Assembly (NCBI RefSeq): GCF_030929505.1
Contig: NZ_JAVFVV010000006.1
Location: 1 to 64,000 of the forward strand
Direction: 5' to 3'
Length of the DNA: 64,000 nt
Source of the DNA: Mesorhizobium sp. LHD-90
GTDB taxonomy: Bacteria; Pseudomonadota; Alphaproteobacteria; Rhizobiales; Rhizobiaceae
In this document: positions 56,465-64,000 of the stretch, one piece after another
Layout of the letters: each line of letters opens with the position of its first letter
How positions within the stretch are numbered: the stretch's first letter is position 1
Program-made: the position numbers and the translations under genes
Notes under the pieces: generated by a model
Told to the model about the DNA's origin: nothing
Seen by the model: only the letters and a program-made list of their open reading frames with translations
Databases searched by the model: none

Positions 56465-57525
56465 AGGGCAAGTGTCCCGCGATAGATCACGCCCGCGTCG
56501 CGGCGCGGCACGATGCGGCCGATCGGCGCCACCGTCTCGCCGGCCTCCTGCAGCACCGCGGCCACCTGGGCCGCCTGTCCCGCCGCGACCACGGCGATCA
56601 TGCCGACGCCGCAATTGAAGGTGCGCATCATTTCTTCCGGCGCGACGCCGCCGGTGCGCGCCAGCCACGAGAAGACCGGGGGGACGTCGATCGATTCGAG
56701 ATCGATCTCGGCGGAAAAATCCTTGGGCAAAACGCGCGGGATGTTGTCGGGAAAACCGCCGCCGGTGATATGCGCCAGCGCCTTGATGCCGTGGGTGCCG
56801 CGGATCGCCTGCAAGAGCGGTTTCACATAGATGCGGGTCGGCTCCAGCAGGGCTTCGCCCAGGCTCAGGCCGTCGGCGAAAGGAGCGGGGTCATTCCAGC
56901 CGAGGCCGGACAGTTCGACGATCTTGCGCGTCAGCGAAAAACCGTTGGAATGCAGGCCCGAGGAGGCGAGGCCGAGAATGACGTCGCCTTCGACGATGTC
57001 GTCGGTCGGCAGGAGCTGGCCGCGCTCGGCCGCGCCGACGGCAAAACCGGCGAGGTCGTAGTCGTTGCCGTGATACATGCCCGGCATCTCGGCGGTCTCG
57101 CCGCCGATCAGCGCGCAGCCGGCGATGCGGCAGCCCTTGGCGATGCCGCCGACGATGGCCACGCCCTGCTCGACATCGAGCTTGCCCGTAGCGAAATAGT
57201 CGAGGAACAGCAGCGGCTCGGCGCCCTGCACGACGATGTCGTTGACGCACATGGCAACCAGATCGATGCCGATCGTGTCGTGCCGGGCGGAATCGATGGC
57301 GATCTTGAGTTTTGTTCCGACGCCGTCATTGGCGGCGACCAGCACCGGGTCGGAGAAACCCGCGGCCTTCAGATCGAACAGGCCGCCGAAGCCGCCAATC
57401 TCGCCGTCGGCGCCGGCGCGGCGGGTGGCACGCACCAGCGGCTTGATGCGCTCCACCATCTCGTTGCCGGCGTCGATGTCGACGCCCGCCTTGGCATAGG
57501 TGAGCCCGTTCTTCTGCCCGCTCAT
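56461..57525 (-). CDS. purM: Phosphoribosylformylglycinamidine cyclo-ligase
   Basis: A protein of 354 residues with ATG at 57525. Recognisable motifs are [31 protein letters not shown] and [12 protein letters not shown]. It makes AIR from FGAM with ATP, next to purN in the same pathway. The upstream region carries TAGGTATATATGCG near 57719-57732, then the dispersed repeat, so its promoter probably lies between 57526 and 57780. Confidence 0.96.
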   Translation of the reverse strand: MSGQKNGLTYAKAGVDIDAGNEMVERIKPLVRATRRAGADGEIGGFGGLFDLKAAGFSDPVLVAANDGVGTKLKIAIDSARHDTIGIDLVAMCVNDIVVQGAEPLLFLDYFATGKLDVEQGVAIVGGIAKGCRIAGCALIGGETAEMPGMYHGNDYDLAGFAVGAAERGQLLPTDDIVEGDVILGLASSGLHSNGFSLTRKIVELSGLGWNDPAPFADGLSLGEALLEPTRIYVKPLLQAIRGTHGIKALAHITGGGFPDNIPRVLPKDFSAEIDLESIDVPPVFSWLARTGGVAPEEMMRTFNCGVGMIAVVAAGQAAQVAAVLQEAGETVAPIGRIVPRRDAGVIYRGTLAL

Positions 57526-57777
57526 CGCTTGGTTCCGGCTGCTCGCATACCCGGCTCTTTGCATGATCCTATCTTGCCCGCAAGCAGAACGCGACGATCG
57601 GTGCTGCAGCCTTGCGCGGGAACGGTCCCTTCCGTGCAGCCTTCCCCGTTGCCACGCCCGCTTTCGCGTCTGGCCATTGGGAAGTTCGGGAAGACGGGCG
57701 GCCGCAGGGTCGCTCATCTAGGTATATATGCGACCTTGCGGCCGCCCGTCCGGCGATTTTGGGCTCTGTCCCGTCCT

Positions 57778-58012
57778 GCTTCGCGACAGCTCCGGCTCCG
57801 GCTTTCGCCTCGGCTGGCCGTGCTTAAGCGCGTCGTCCAGCGCACACCGCACGTAGTTGCGGAGGGAGGACCTTCGGACAAAGCCTCCCCGGGCGCGGGT
57901 TACGTCTTCCCGCACCGGAGGCGCCGGTTCCTCCCCGCCTTCACACCGTCATGATCGGCGTTCCCGCAGGAGAAACTGGCAGCAAGTATGCGCGTGGTTT
58001 TGGGGAGGGGGA
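57778..58012. repeat. Dispersed intergenic repeat, copy B
   Basis: This is the partner of copy A at 121-357 in the same orientation. Identity is very high over the first 90 bases and over the last 20 or so, and lower in between. It lies in the divergent intergenic region upstream of purM. No terminal inverted repeat or target duplication was identified. Confidence 0.75.
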
Positions 58013-58179
58013 CGGCCGGCGCGATTTTTTGGCGAAGGCGGTTTCGTCGGACATTCGCCTGCGCACGATTTCAATGGGTTGGCGAACGGCAAGACGGCCC
58101 CCGGCAGAAAAATTTCTTCGCCTTGGCCTATTTGCCATCCCCTTTTTCGAGCGGTTTGCTCGGCCTTGACCGCCGGCGC

Positions 58180-58232
58180 CGCCCCTCATCGCCCTGCTGG
58201 GCACTTCTCCCCGTAAGAACGGAGAAAAAGGA
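58180..58232. repeat. Half RIME-like element
   Basis: GCCGCCCCTCATCGCCCTGC and then CTTCTCCCCGTAAGAACGGAG match the right half of the RIME-like element at 9187-9318. The left half is absent. It lies just before the phosphatidyltransferase leader. Confidence 0.7.
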
Positions 58233-58332
58233 CGCAGTGGCCGCGCAGCGCGTCGTGCCAACACGGGGCTTGCGGCGCGCTTCGGCCTCGACCATTTATC
58301 GTCGACAAGAACACGACTGGAGGAAGCGGCGC

Positions 58333-58890
58333 TTGACCGTCCCCAACCTGATCACGATCATGCGCTTCCTGCTGGTGCCCGGCGTGGTCTACGCGCTGCT
58401 TTCTGGGCGGATGGACTGGGCGCTCGCCGGCTTTGTCGTCGCCGGCGTATCCGATGGGGTCGACGGCTTCATCGCCCGCCATTTCAACCAGCGCACCGAA
58501 CTCGGCGCCTATCTCGATCCGATGGCCGACAAGCTGCTCCTGGTCAGCGTCTTCATCGTGCTCGGCATCATGGGCAATTTGCCGCTGTGGCTTGTGATCG
58601 CCGCCGTCACCCGCGACGCGCTCATCGTCACCGCGGTGCTGCTGTCCTCGATCATGGCGCGGCCGGTCGAGATGAAGCCGCTGATGGTGTCCAAGGTCAA
58701 CACCACCTTCCAGATCGTGCTCGCCATATCGGTGCTGGGGGAACTGGCCTTCAGGACGGACTTCGGCTGGTTCAGCGACGGCCTGATCTACCTCTGCGGG
58801 CTCTTGACCGTGGCTTCCGCCGCAGCCTATCTCGTTGCCTGGCTGAGGCACATGAACGGTTATGGCGAAAGCACCACTGCAAACCGCTGA
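58333..58890 (+). CDS. CDP-alcohol phosphatidyltransferase family protein
   Basis: A protein of 185 residues from a TTG (58333), with GGAGGAAG upstream. The phosphotransferase motif is complete in DGVDGFIARHFNQRTELGAY followed by LDPMADK (about 38-66). Several membrane helices follow. It is related to PgsA, which has its own gene at 40284-40880, so this paralogue may make a different phospholipid, such as cardiolipin by the CDP-DAG route. Its 3' end overlaps the PerM-family gene by 29 bases. Confidence 0.87.
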   Translation: MTVPNLITIMRFLLVPGVVYALLSGRMDWALAGFVVAGVSDGVDGFIARHFNQRTELGAYLDPMADKLLLVSVFIVLGIMGNLPLWLVIAAVTRDALIVTAVLLSSIMARPVEMKPLMVSKVNTTFQIVLAISVLGELAFRTDFGWFSDGLIYLCGLLTVASAAAYLVAWLRHMNGYGESTTANR

Positions 58891-60034
58891 GGTCGTCAGC
58901 GCGGACACGCCCGGCATGGCGCTCCGCCGACAGTTGCGCTTCTGGCTGATCGCCGCGCTGCTTCTGGCGTTTTTCCTCTATCTGTTCAGCGAAATCCTGC
59001 TGCCCTTCGTGGCCGGCATGGCACTCGCCTATTTCCTCGATCCCGTCGCCGACCGGCTGCAAAAGCTCGGCCTGTCGCGCATCATGGCGACGATCCTGAT
59101 CCTGATCGGCTTCATCCTCGTTCTGGTGATCGGCCTGGTGATCCTGATCCCGCTGCTGGCGTCGCAGCTTTCGGACTTCATCGCCAAGATGCCGGACTAT
59201 CTGAGCCGCCTGCAGGGGCTGATCACCAGCTTCGATCCGCAGTGGATCGAACGGCGTTTTGGCGTCAACGCGGAGGATCTGCGCGAAGGGCTGAACTCGC
59301 TGCTGGCCTCGGGCGTCGGTTTCGTGACGGCGATCTTCAGCTCGATCTGGAGTTCGGGCGTGGCGCTGTTCAGCATCGCCAGCCTGTTCATCGTCACGCC
59401 CGTGGTGGCGTTCTACATGCTGCTCGACTGGGACCGCATGGTCGCGAGGGTGGACAGTTGGGTGCCGCGCGACCACGTCCACACCGTTCGGCAGATCGCC
59501 ACCGACATCAACATCGCGACCGCGGGCTTCGTGCGCGGGCAGGGCACGCTCTGCCTGGTGCTCGGCATCATCTATGCGGCCGGGCTGACGCTGACGGGCC
59601 TGAATTTCGGCATCCTGATCGGCCTGTTCGCCGGGCTGATCAGCTTCATCCCCTATGTCGGTTCGCTGGTCGGGCTGGTGCTGGCGCTGGGCGTCGCCTT
59701 CGTGCAGTTCTGGCCGGACTGGCTGATGGTGCTGGCCGTGGCGGTGGTGTTTTTCGTCGGCCAGTTCATCGAGGGCAACATCCTGCAGCCGAGGCTGGTG
59801 GGAAAAAGTGTCGGCCTGCATCCGGTGTGGCTGATGTTTGCGCTGTTCGCCTTCGGCGCGCTGTTCGGCTTCGTCGGCCTGCTGATCGCCGTGCCGGCGG
59901 CGGCGGCGATCGCCGTGCTGGTGCGCTTCGCCATCTCGCGCTATCTCGATTCGCCGCTTTATGTCGGCCATTCGCAGGATGCCGCCATCAAGGCGCGGAA
60001 GCCCGCGGCTGGCAAGGCGGACAAGGCGGACTGA
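58862..60034 (+). CDS. AI-2E/PerM family membrane protein
   Basis: A protein of 390 residues with about eight membrane helices. Conserved stretches are LLPFVAGMALAYFLDPVADRL near 45-65, SFIPYVGSLVGL near 260 and QFIEGNILQPRLVGKSVGLHP near 302-322. The family includes TqsA and permease PerM; the substrate here is unknown. It overlaps the upstream gene and is 60 bases from hdaA, an arrangement common in Rhizobiales. Confidence 0.9.
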   Translation: MAKAPLQTAEVVSADTPGMALRRQLRFWLIAALLLAFFLYLFSEILLPFVAGMALAYFLDPVADRLQKLGLSRIMATILILIGFILVLVIGLVILIPLLASQLSDFIAKMPDYLSRLQGLITSFDPQWIERRFGVNAEDLREGLNSLLASGVGFVTAIFSSIWSSGVALFSIASLFIVTPVVAFYMLLDWDRMVARVDSWVPRDHVHTVRQIATDINIATAGFVRGQGTLCLVLGIIYAAGLTLTGLNFGILIGLFAGLISFIPYVGSLVGLVLALGVAFVQFWPDWLMVLAVAVVFFVGQFIEGNILQPRLVGKSVGLHPVWLMFALFAFGALFGFVGLLIAVPAAAAIAVLVRFAISRYLDSPLYVGHSQDAAIKARKPAAGKADKAD

Positions 60035-60094
60035 CCTTGGCCGCGGAACTCCACTCAGCCCCGGCCGGCGCTGTCGCCTTGGCGGCGTAGCGCC

Positions 60095-60787
60095 ATGCGC
60101 AAGCCGGAGCCGCCTCGCCAACTTCCGCTCGACCTCGGCCACGCGCCGGGCCTGTCGCGCGACGATCTCATCGTGTCGGCCGCCAACCGGGACGCCGCCG
60201 CCCTCATCGAGCGTTGGCCCGACTGGCCGTCGCCGGTGGTGGTGCTCGCCGGCCCGCCGGGATCGGGCAAATCGCATCTGGCGGAGGTCTGGCGGGAGAT
60301 GTCGGGTGCGGAGTCGCTTTCGGCAGGCAAGCTGGATGCCGGTGCATCGGGCTGGACCGGCCTGGCCTATCTGGTCGAGGACGCCGATGCGCCGGGGTTG
60401 GACCAGACGGGGCTGTTCCATCTGATCAACGCGATGCGCGCCGGCGGAGGACACCTGCTGCTGACAGCGCGGCGTTTCGCGCCGGCCTGGGGCATCGCGC
60501 TGCCGGATCTCGCCTCGCGACTGAAGGCCGCGACGACCGTCGAGATCCATGAACCGGACGATCTGCTGCTGGCCGGCGTGATCACGAAACTCTTCGCAGA
60601 CCGGCAGGTCGAGGTGGAGGCGAATGTCGTGCAGTTCCTGGTGCGGCGGATCGAGCGCTCGCTCTCGGCGGCGATCCAGATCGTCGACCGGCTCGACCGC
60701 ACCGCGCTGGAGCGCAAGGCGCGGATCACCCGCGCCATGGCCGCCGAACTGACGGCCGAGATCGAGCAGAAACGCTTCGAGTTCTGA
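60095..60787 (+). CDS. hdaA: DnaA-related regulator HdaA
   Basis: A protein of 230 residues. It begins with RQLPLDLG (residues 8-15), the beta-clamp-binding pentapeptide of Hda proteins. An AAA+ domain follows with Walker A GPPGSGKSH near 53-61 and a C-terminal lid region with RRIERSLSAAIQIVDRLD. It stimulates ATP hydrolysis by DnaA after replication starts and so blocks re-initiation. No domain IV DNA-binding region is present, which separates it from DnaA. In most relatives that I recall, ppk follows; here a sugar transporter does. Confidence 0.9.
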   Translation: MRKPEPPRQLPLDLGHAPGLSRDDLIVSAANRDAAALIERWPDWPSPVVVLAGPPGSGKSHLAEVWREMSGAESLSAGKLDAGASGWTGLAYLVEDADAPGLDQTGLFHLINAMRAGGGHLLLTARRFAPAWGIALPDLASRLKAATTVEIHEPDDLLLAGVITKLFADRQVEVEANVVQFLVRRIERSLSAAIQIVDRLDRTALERKARITRAMAAELTAEIEQKRFEF

Positions 60788-61189
60788 ACCGGGCAGTTGC
60801 GCCACCCGCGCCAACCGGCACGGCCAAGCCGGGGCAGCGCATTGGGCGGACGCTGTCGAGCGCGCATCGACGCGTGCAAGCCCGCCGCATTCGGTTTCAC
60901 GGCAAAGATTCATGCGGCAGCGCTGAGCTCTCCGGCGGATTTGCTCCCGGGGGCTCCGCGCCGCGTCGGGTTGCCGAAATCGCTCTTGACGCCTTCTCGA
61001 TTTTTGGAATAAATATTTCAAAATAATATTGGTTCGGCTTGAACGTTCTGAAAATCGGCCGAACCGCAGGGACCCGACACGCGGGCGTAAAACCGAGTCG
61101 GGACGGAGGAACGGGCCAGCGGCGGCGACGCCGGGGCTTCCGGACGGCAACGGGGTGCATCCGGACACCCTATCGCGGAGGAGACGACA
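60788..61189. promoter_or_regulatory. Intergenic region upstream of inositol-class transporter
   Basis: A 402-base region without a supported gene. An AT-rich core at about 61005-61035 (GGAATAAATATTTC and AAAATAATATTGG) stands out from GC-rich flanks and is the likely promoter. The rest shows no hairpin or motif that I recognise. GGAGGAG precedes the transporter start. Confidence 0.55.
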
Positions 61190-62131
61190 GTGAGGAAATT
61201 GCTTTTGAGCGCGGCCGTGTCCGCGCTGATGACGAGCGCCGCCATGGCGGAGAATATCGGCGTCTCGATGGCGCTGTTCGACGACAATTTTCTGACCGTG
61301 CTGCGCAACGGCATGGTCGAATACGGCAAGACCCTCGACGGCGTGAACCTGCAGGTCGAGGACGCGCAGAACGACGTCGCCAAGCAGCTCGACCAGATCA
61401 AGAATTTTATCGCCTCGGGCGTCGACGCCATCATCGTCAACCCGGTCGACACCTCGGCCACGCAGGCGATGTCGGATGCGGCGGCGGCGGCCAAAGTGCC
61501 GCTGGTCTATGTCAACCGCGAGCCGATCAATGTCGATACGCTGCCCGACAACCAGGCCTTCGTCGCCTCGAACGAGCAGGAGTCCGGCACGCTGGAGACG
61601 CAGGAGGTCTGCCGCCTGTTCAAGGAGGCCGGCAAGACCGAGGCGCATGTCTATGTAATCATGGGTGAATTGTCGAACCAGGCGGCCGTCATGCGCACCA
61701 AGGACATCGACGACGTGATCGCCACGCCCGAGTGTTCGTTCATCAAGATCATCGACAAGCAGACCTCCAACTGGCGACGCGACGAGGCGCAGAACCTGAT
61801 GACCAACTGGCTGTCGACCGGCACCAAGTTCGACGGCGTGATCGCCAACAATGACGAGAGCGCCATCGGCGCCATCCAGGCGATGAAGGCGGCGGGCATC
61901 GACATGAAGTCGGTGGTCGTCGGCGGTGTCGACGCCACGCAGGACGCGCTGGCGGCGATGCAGGCGGGCGATCTCGACGCGACCGTGTTCCAGGACGCGG
62001 CCGGCCAGGGCAAGGGGTCGGTGGACGCCGCCCTCAAGCTCGCCAAGGGCGAGGCCGTCGACCAGAAGGTCTACATTCCGTTCCAGCTCGTCACGCCGGC
62101 CAATATCGGCGACTTTTTGAAGAAGAACTGA
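61190..62131 (+). CDS. Inositol/ribose-class ABC substrate-binding protein
   Basis: A protein of 313 residues from a GTG with GGAGGAG upstream. A signal peptide ends SAAMA. The mature part is a periplasmic-binding-protein type I fold (NIGVSMALFDDNFLTVLRNG; VDAIIVNPVDTSATQAMSDAA; VYVNREPIN; GVIANNDESAIGAIQAMK). It resembles inositol (IbpA) and rhizopine (MocB) binding proteins more than ChvE. Ligand assignment is tentative. It is followed by permease and ATPase genes. Confidence 0.85.
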   Translation: MRKLLLSAAVSALMTSAAMAENIGVSMALFDDNFLTVLRNGMVEYGKTLDGVNLQVEDAQNDVAKQLDQIKNFIASGVDAIIVNPVDTSATQAMSDAAAAAKVPLVYVNREPINVDTLPDNQAFVASNEQESGTLETQEVCRLFKEAGKTEAHVYVIMGELSNQAAVMRTKDIDDVIATPECSFIKIIDKQTSNWRRDEAQNLMTNWLSTGTKFDGVIANNDESAIGAIQAMKAAGIDMKSVVVGGVDATQDALAAMQAGDLDATVFQDAAGQGKGSVDAALKLAKGEAVDQKVYIPFQLVTPANIGDFLKKN

Positions 62132-62153
62132 GCGGATAGGCTGACCGAAAACC

Positions 62154-62175
62154 GGGGCGGCGTCCGCGCCGCTCC
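62154..62175 (+). terminator. Intercistronic hairpin after binding-protein gene
   Basis: GGGGCGGCG pairs with CGCCGCTCC (one G-T pair) around TCCG, 22 bases after the binding-protein stop. No T tail. It resembles the stabilising or attenuating hairpins that raise binding-protein over permease expression. Confidence 0.4.
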
Positions 62176-62265
62176 ACGGGGCTGGGCGCGACGGGCCGCC
62201 TCGCAGCCGCCCGGCGGCGCCCGGAGCGGCGACGCCGCCGACGCAGGCAAGACCAGGAGGACAAG

Positions 62266-63339
62266 ATGGCGGAAACCAGCCGTGGGATCGGCGGCCTTGC
62301 CTTCGACGCGTCGAAGCGGGCCCGCCCACCGGAGCTGAACGTGCTGATCGCGCTGATCGCGATCGTCGCCGCGTTCGAACTGCTCGGGCGCCTGCTGATC
62401 GGCGACAGTTTCCTCTTCAACACCCGCGACAATGTCGACGGCATCTTCAACCAGCAGCGGCTGGAGATCATCATCCTGCAGGTTTCGATCGTCGGCATCA
62501 TCGCCATCGGCGTGACGCAGGTGATCATCAGCGGCGGCATCGACCTGTCGTCGGGTTCGGTCGTCGGCGCCACGGCGATGATTTCCATGAGTTTCGCCCA
62601 GGTGGCGCTGGTCAACGGCCAGCCCAATCCGAAGGGCGTCTTCCTCGAGCAGGGGTGGGTTGACCTGCCGGTGATCGTGCCGGTTCTTGTGGGATTGGCG
62701 TGCGGCCTCGTCGCCGGGCTGATAAACGGGGCGCTGGTGGCCTATACGAAAATCCCGCCTTTCATCGCCACGCTCGGCATGATGGTGACGGCGCGCGGCG
62801 TCGCCAGGTGGTGGTCGAAGGGCCAGCCGATCTCGTTTCCGACCGAATCCTTCGCGGCGATCGGCAAGGGGCTCATGCCGGTCGTGATCTTCGTGACGCT
62901 GGCTGTCCTGTTCATGGTGATCCTGCGCTACACGCGCTACGGCAAATATTGCTACGCGATCGGCTCCAACGAGCAGGCGGCGCGCATCTCCGGCATCAAT
63001 GTCGAGCACCACAAGATCCTGGTCTATTCCATCGCCGGCGTGCTCGCCGCGGTGGCCGCGCTGGTGCTGTCCTCGAAAAACCTGACGGCGCAGGCCGGCA
63101 TGGGCGTCATGTACGAACTCGACGCCATCGCCATGGCGGTGATCGGCGGCACCTCGCTCTCCGGCGGGCGCGGTTCGATCGTCGGCACGATGCTGGGCGC
63201 ACTGATCTTCGGCGTCATCATCTCGGGCTTCACCTTCCTGAGGATCGACGCCTATTACCAGGAGATGATCAAGGGCGTGATCATCGTCGCGGCCGTCGTG
63301 CTCGACGTCTACCGGCAACGGGTCAGGAGCCGCGGCTGA
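62266..63339 (+). CDS. Inositol/ribose-class ABC permease
   Basis: A protein of 357 residues with about ten membrane helices. AGGAGG lies before the ATG. Typical elements are ISGGIDLSSGSVVGATAM (near 86-103), KIPPFIATLGMMVTARG and ELDAIAMAVIGGTSLSGGRG near the C-terminus, as in RbsC and IatP. It forms the channel for the binding protein upstream. Confidence 0.9.
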   Translation: MAETSRGIGGLAFDASKRARPPELNVLIALIAIVAAFELLGRLLIGDSFLFNTRDNVDGIFNQQRLEIIILQVSIVGIIAIGVTQVIISGGIDLSSGSVVGATAMISMSFAQVALVNGQPNPKGVFLEQGWVDLPVIVPVLVGLACGLVAGLINGALVAYTKIPPFIATLGMMVTARGVARWWSKGQPISFPTESFAAIGKGLMPVVIFVTLAVLFMVILRYTRYGKYCYAIGSNEQAARISGINVEHHKILVYSIAGVLAAVAALVLSSKNLTAQAGMGVMYELDAIAMAVIGGTSLSGGRGSIVGTMLGALIFGVIISGFTFLRIDAYYQEMIKGVIIVAAVVLDVYRQRVRSRG

Positions 63340-63380
63340 GCGAACGCCGGCCGCGCGGCGAACCAAACGAGGAAACGGCC

Positions 63381-64000
63381 ATGACCGAAAAAATCATCCT
63401 CAGGACCGAGGGCCTCACCAAGCACTATGGGGGCGTCAAGGCGCTCGAGGACGCCGATTTCGAACTGCGTGACGGCGAGCACGTCGCCATCGTCGGCGAC
63501 AATGGCGCCGGCAAGTCGACCTTCGTGCGCCAGATCACCGGGGTGGAATCGCCGACCTCCGGAAAGATCCATTTCGACGGGCGAGAGGTCGAGTTCAAGA
63601 GCCCGCTCGACTCCCGCGACGTCGGCATCGAGACCGTGTTCCAGAATCTGGCGCTGGCCGACGATCTCGACGTGCCCTCCAACCTGTTCCTCGGGCGCGA
63701 AAAGATCTACTTCAACCTCGGCCCGTTCAGCTTCCTCAACGAGCGGCTGATGCACACCCGCGCGCTGGAGGCGCTGAAGACGACCGGCGTCAAGATCCCG
63801 GACCTGAAGAGCAAGATCCGCTACATGTCGGGCGGCCAGCGGCAATGCGTGGCGATCAGCCGGGCGGCGAGTTTTGCCTCCAAGCTGATCATCATGGACG
63901 AACCGACGGCGGCACTCGGCGTGCAGGAGACGGCGCAGGTCGAAAACATCATCCGTACGCTGAAGCAGCGCGGCATTCCGCTGATCCTGATCAGCCACAA
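63381..64000 (+). CDS. Inositol/ribose-class ABC ATPase (partial, runs off window)
   Basis: The start codon at 63381 follows GAGGAAA; the gene continues past 64000, so only about 206 residues are visible. These form one ABC domain: Walker A GDNGAGKST, signature MSGGQRQCVAISRA and Walker B LIIMDEPTAALG, with LISHK at the window end. The single domain matches the short MocA/FrcA/XylG-type ATPases of sugar importers (about 260 residues); a two-domain RbsA-type protein is also possible. It completes the three-gene importer. Confidence 0.9.
   Translation, partial: MTEKIILRTEGLTKHYGGVKALEDADFELRDGEHVAIVGDNGAGKSTFVRQITGVESPTSGKIHFDGREVEFKSPLDSRDVGIETVFQNLALADDLDVPSNLFLGREKIYFNLGPFSFLNERLMHTRALEALKTTGVKIPDLKSKIRYMSGGQRQCVAISRAASFASKLIIMDEPTAALGVQETAQVENIIRTLKQRGIPLILISH

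Larger units (their letters stand above)
57526..58332. other. Repeat-filled intergenic region upstream of purM
   Basis: An 807-base region between divergent genes with no supported coding frame. It holds the second copy of the dispersed repeat (57778-58012) and half of a RIME-like element (58180-58232). The end next to 57525 should contain the purM promoter; the end next to 58333 contains GGAGGAAG, the ribosome site for the phosphatidyltransferase gene. Confidence 0.65.

Noticed and set aside
58772-62329. A minus-strand open frame of about 1,185 codons
   Set aside because: It is antisense to the PerM-family, hdaA and binding-protein genes and has charged low-complexity composition, so it is a shadow.

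Overview
The window is a GC-rich chromosome segment of an alphaproteobacterium, most likely a Rhizobiales member close to Mesorhizobium (Phyllobacteriaceae). Clues are the ChvE-GguA-GguB sugar transporter with a divergent GbpR-type regulator, HdaA next to a PerM-like protein, RIME-like intergenic elements, and an Omp25-type barrel protein. All names are given from sequence reading and memory of families; no search was run.

Region 1 (1-3.6 kb): a dispersed repeat, a small membrane protein, tRNA-Lys(CUU), an ornithine-cyclodeaminase-family enzyme and its LysR neighbour. Region 2 (3.7-23 kb): a large catabolic island for cyclic amides and imides. It holds ATP-dependent hydantoinase subunits (hyuA, hyuB), a four-gene polyamine-type ABC transporter whose binding protein carries a Tat signal, an amidase, a CMD-fold protein, a beta-hydroxyacid dehydrogenase, an N-carbamoyl amino acid hydrolase, a D-hydantoinase and an epimerase. 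After a 2H phosphoesterase come a DUF3830 protein, a NodB-fold cyclic-imide hydrolase, a small CxxC protein, a COG0523 GTPase and an N-carbamoylsarcosine-amidase-like cysteine hydrolase. Import, ring opening, removal of the carbamoyl group and amide hydrolysis could form one scavenging route for hydantoins, N-methylhydantoin, dihydropyrimidines or imides. An S1/P1 nuclease broken by a frameshift follows.

Region 3 (23.8-34 kb): chvE-gguA-gguB on the minus strand, gbpR divergent, then AraD1/GguC, L-arabinose/D-galactose 1-dehydrogenase, arabonate-type dehydratase and a FadR-type regulator. Together these form an uptake and oxidative pathway for arabinose or galactose. Region 4 (34-50.5 kb) is mostly core: EamA exporter, SH3 protein, outer-membrane barrel, SDR-uvrC, pgsA-moaD-moaE, a GGDEF-EAL protein, ndk, GST, DinB, vapBC, an ABC-F protein and a DrrAB-type exporter.

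Region 5 (50.6-64 kb): an orphan PD-(D/E)XK nuclease of clearly lower GC, a molybdopterin oxidoreductase, a SixA phosphatase, a PhyH dioxygenase, purM-purN, a second copy of the dispersed repeat with half a RIME, a CDP-alcohol phosphatidyltransferase, a PerM-family protein and hdaA. An inositol/ribose-class ABC transporter follows, and its ATPase runs off the end. No rRNA, CRISPR, integrase, transposase or phage gene was seen.
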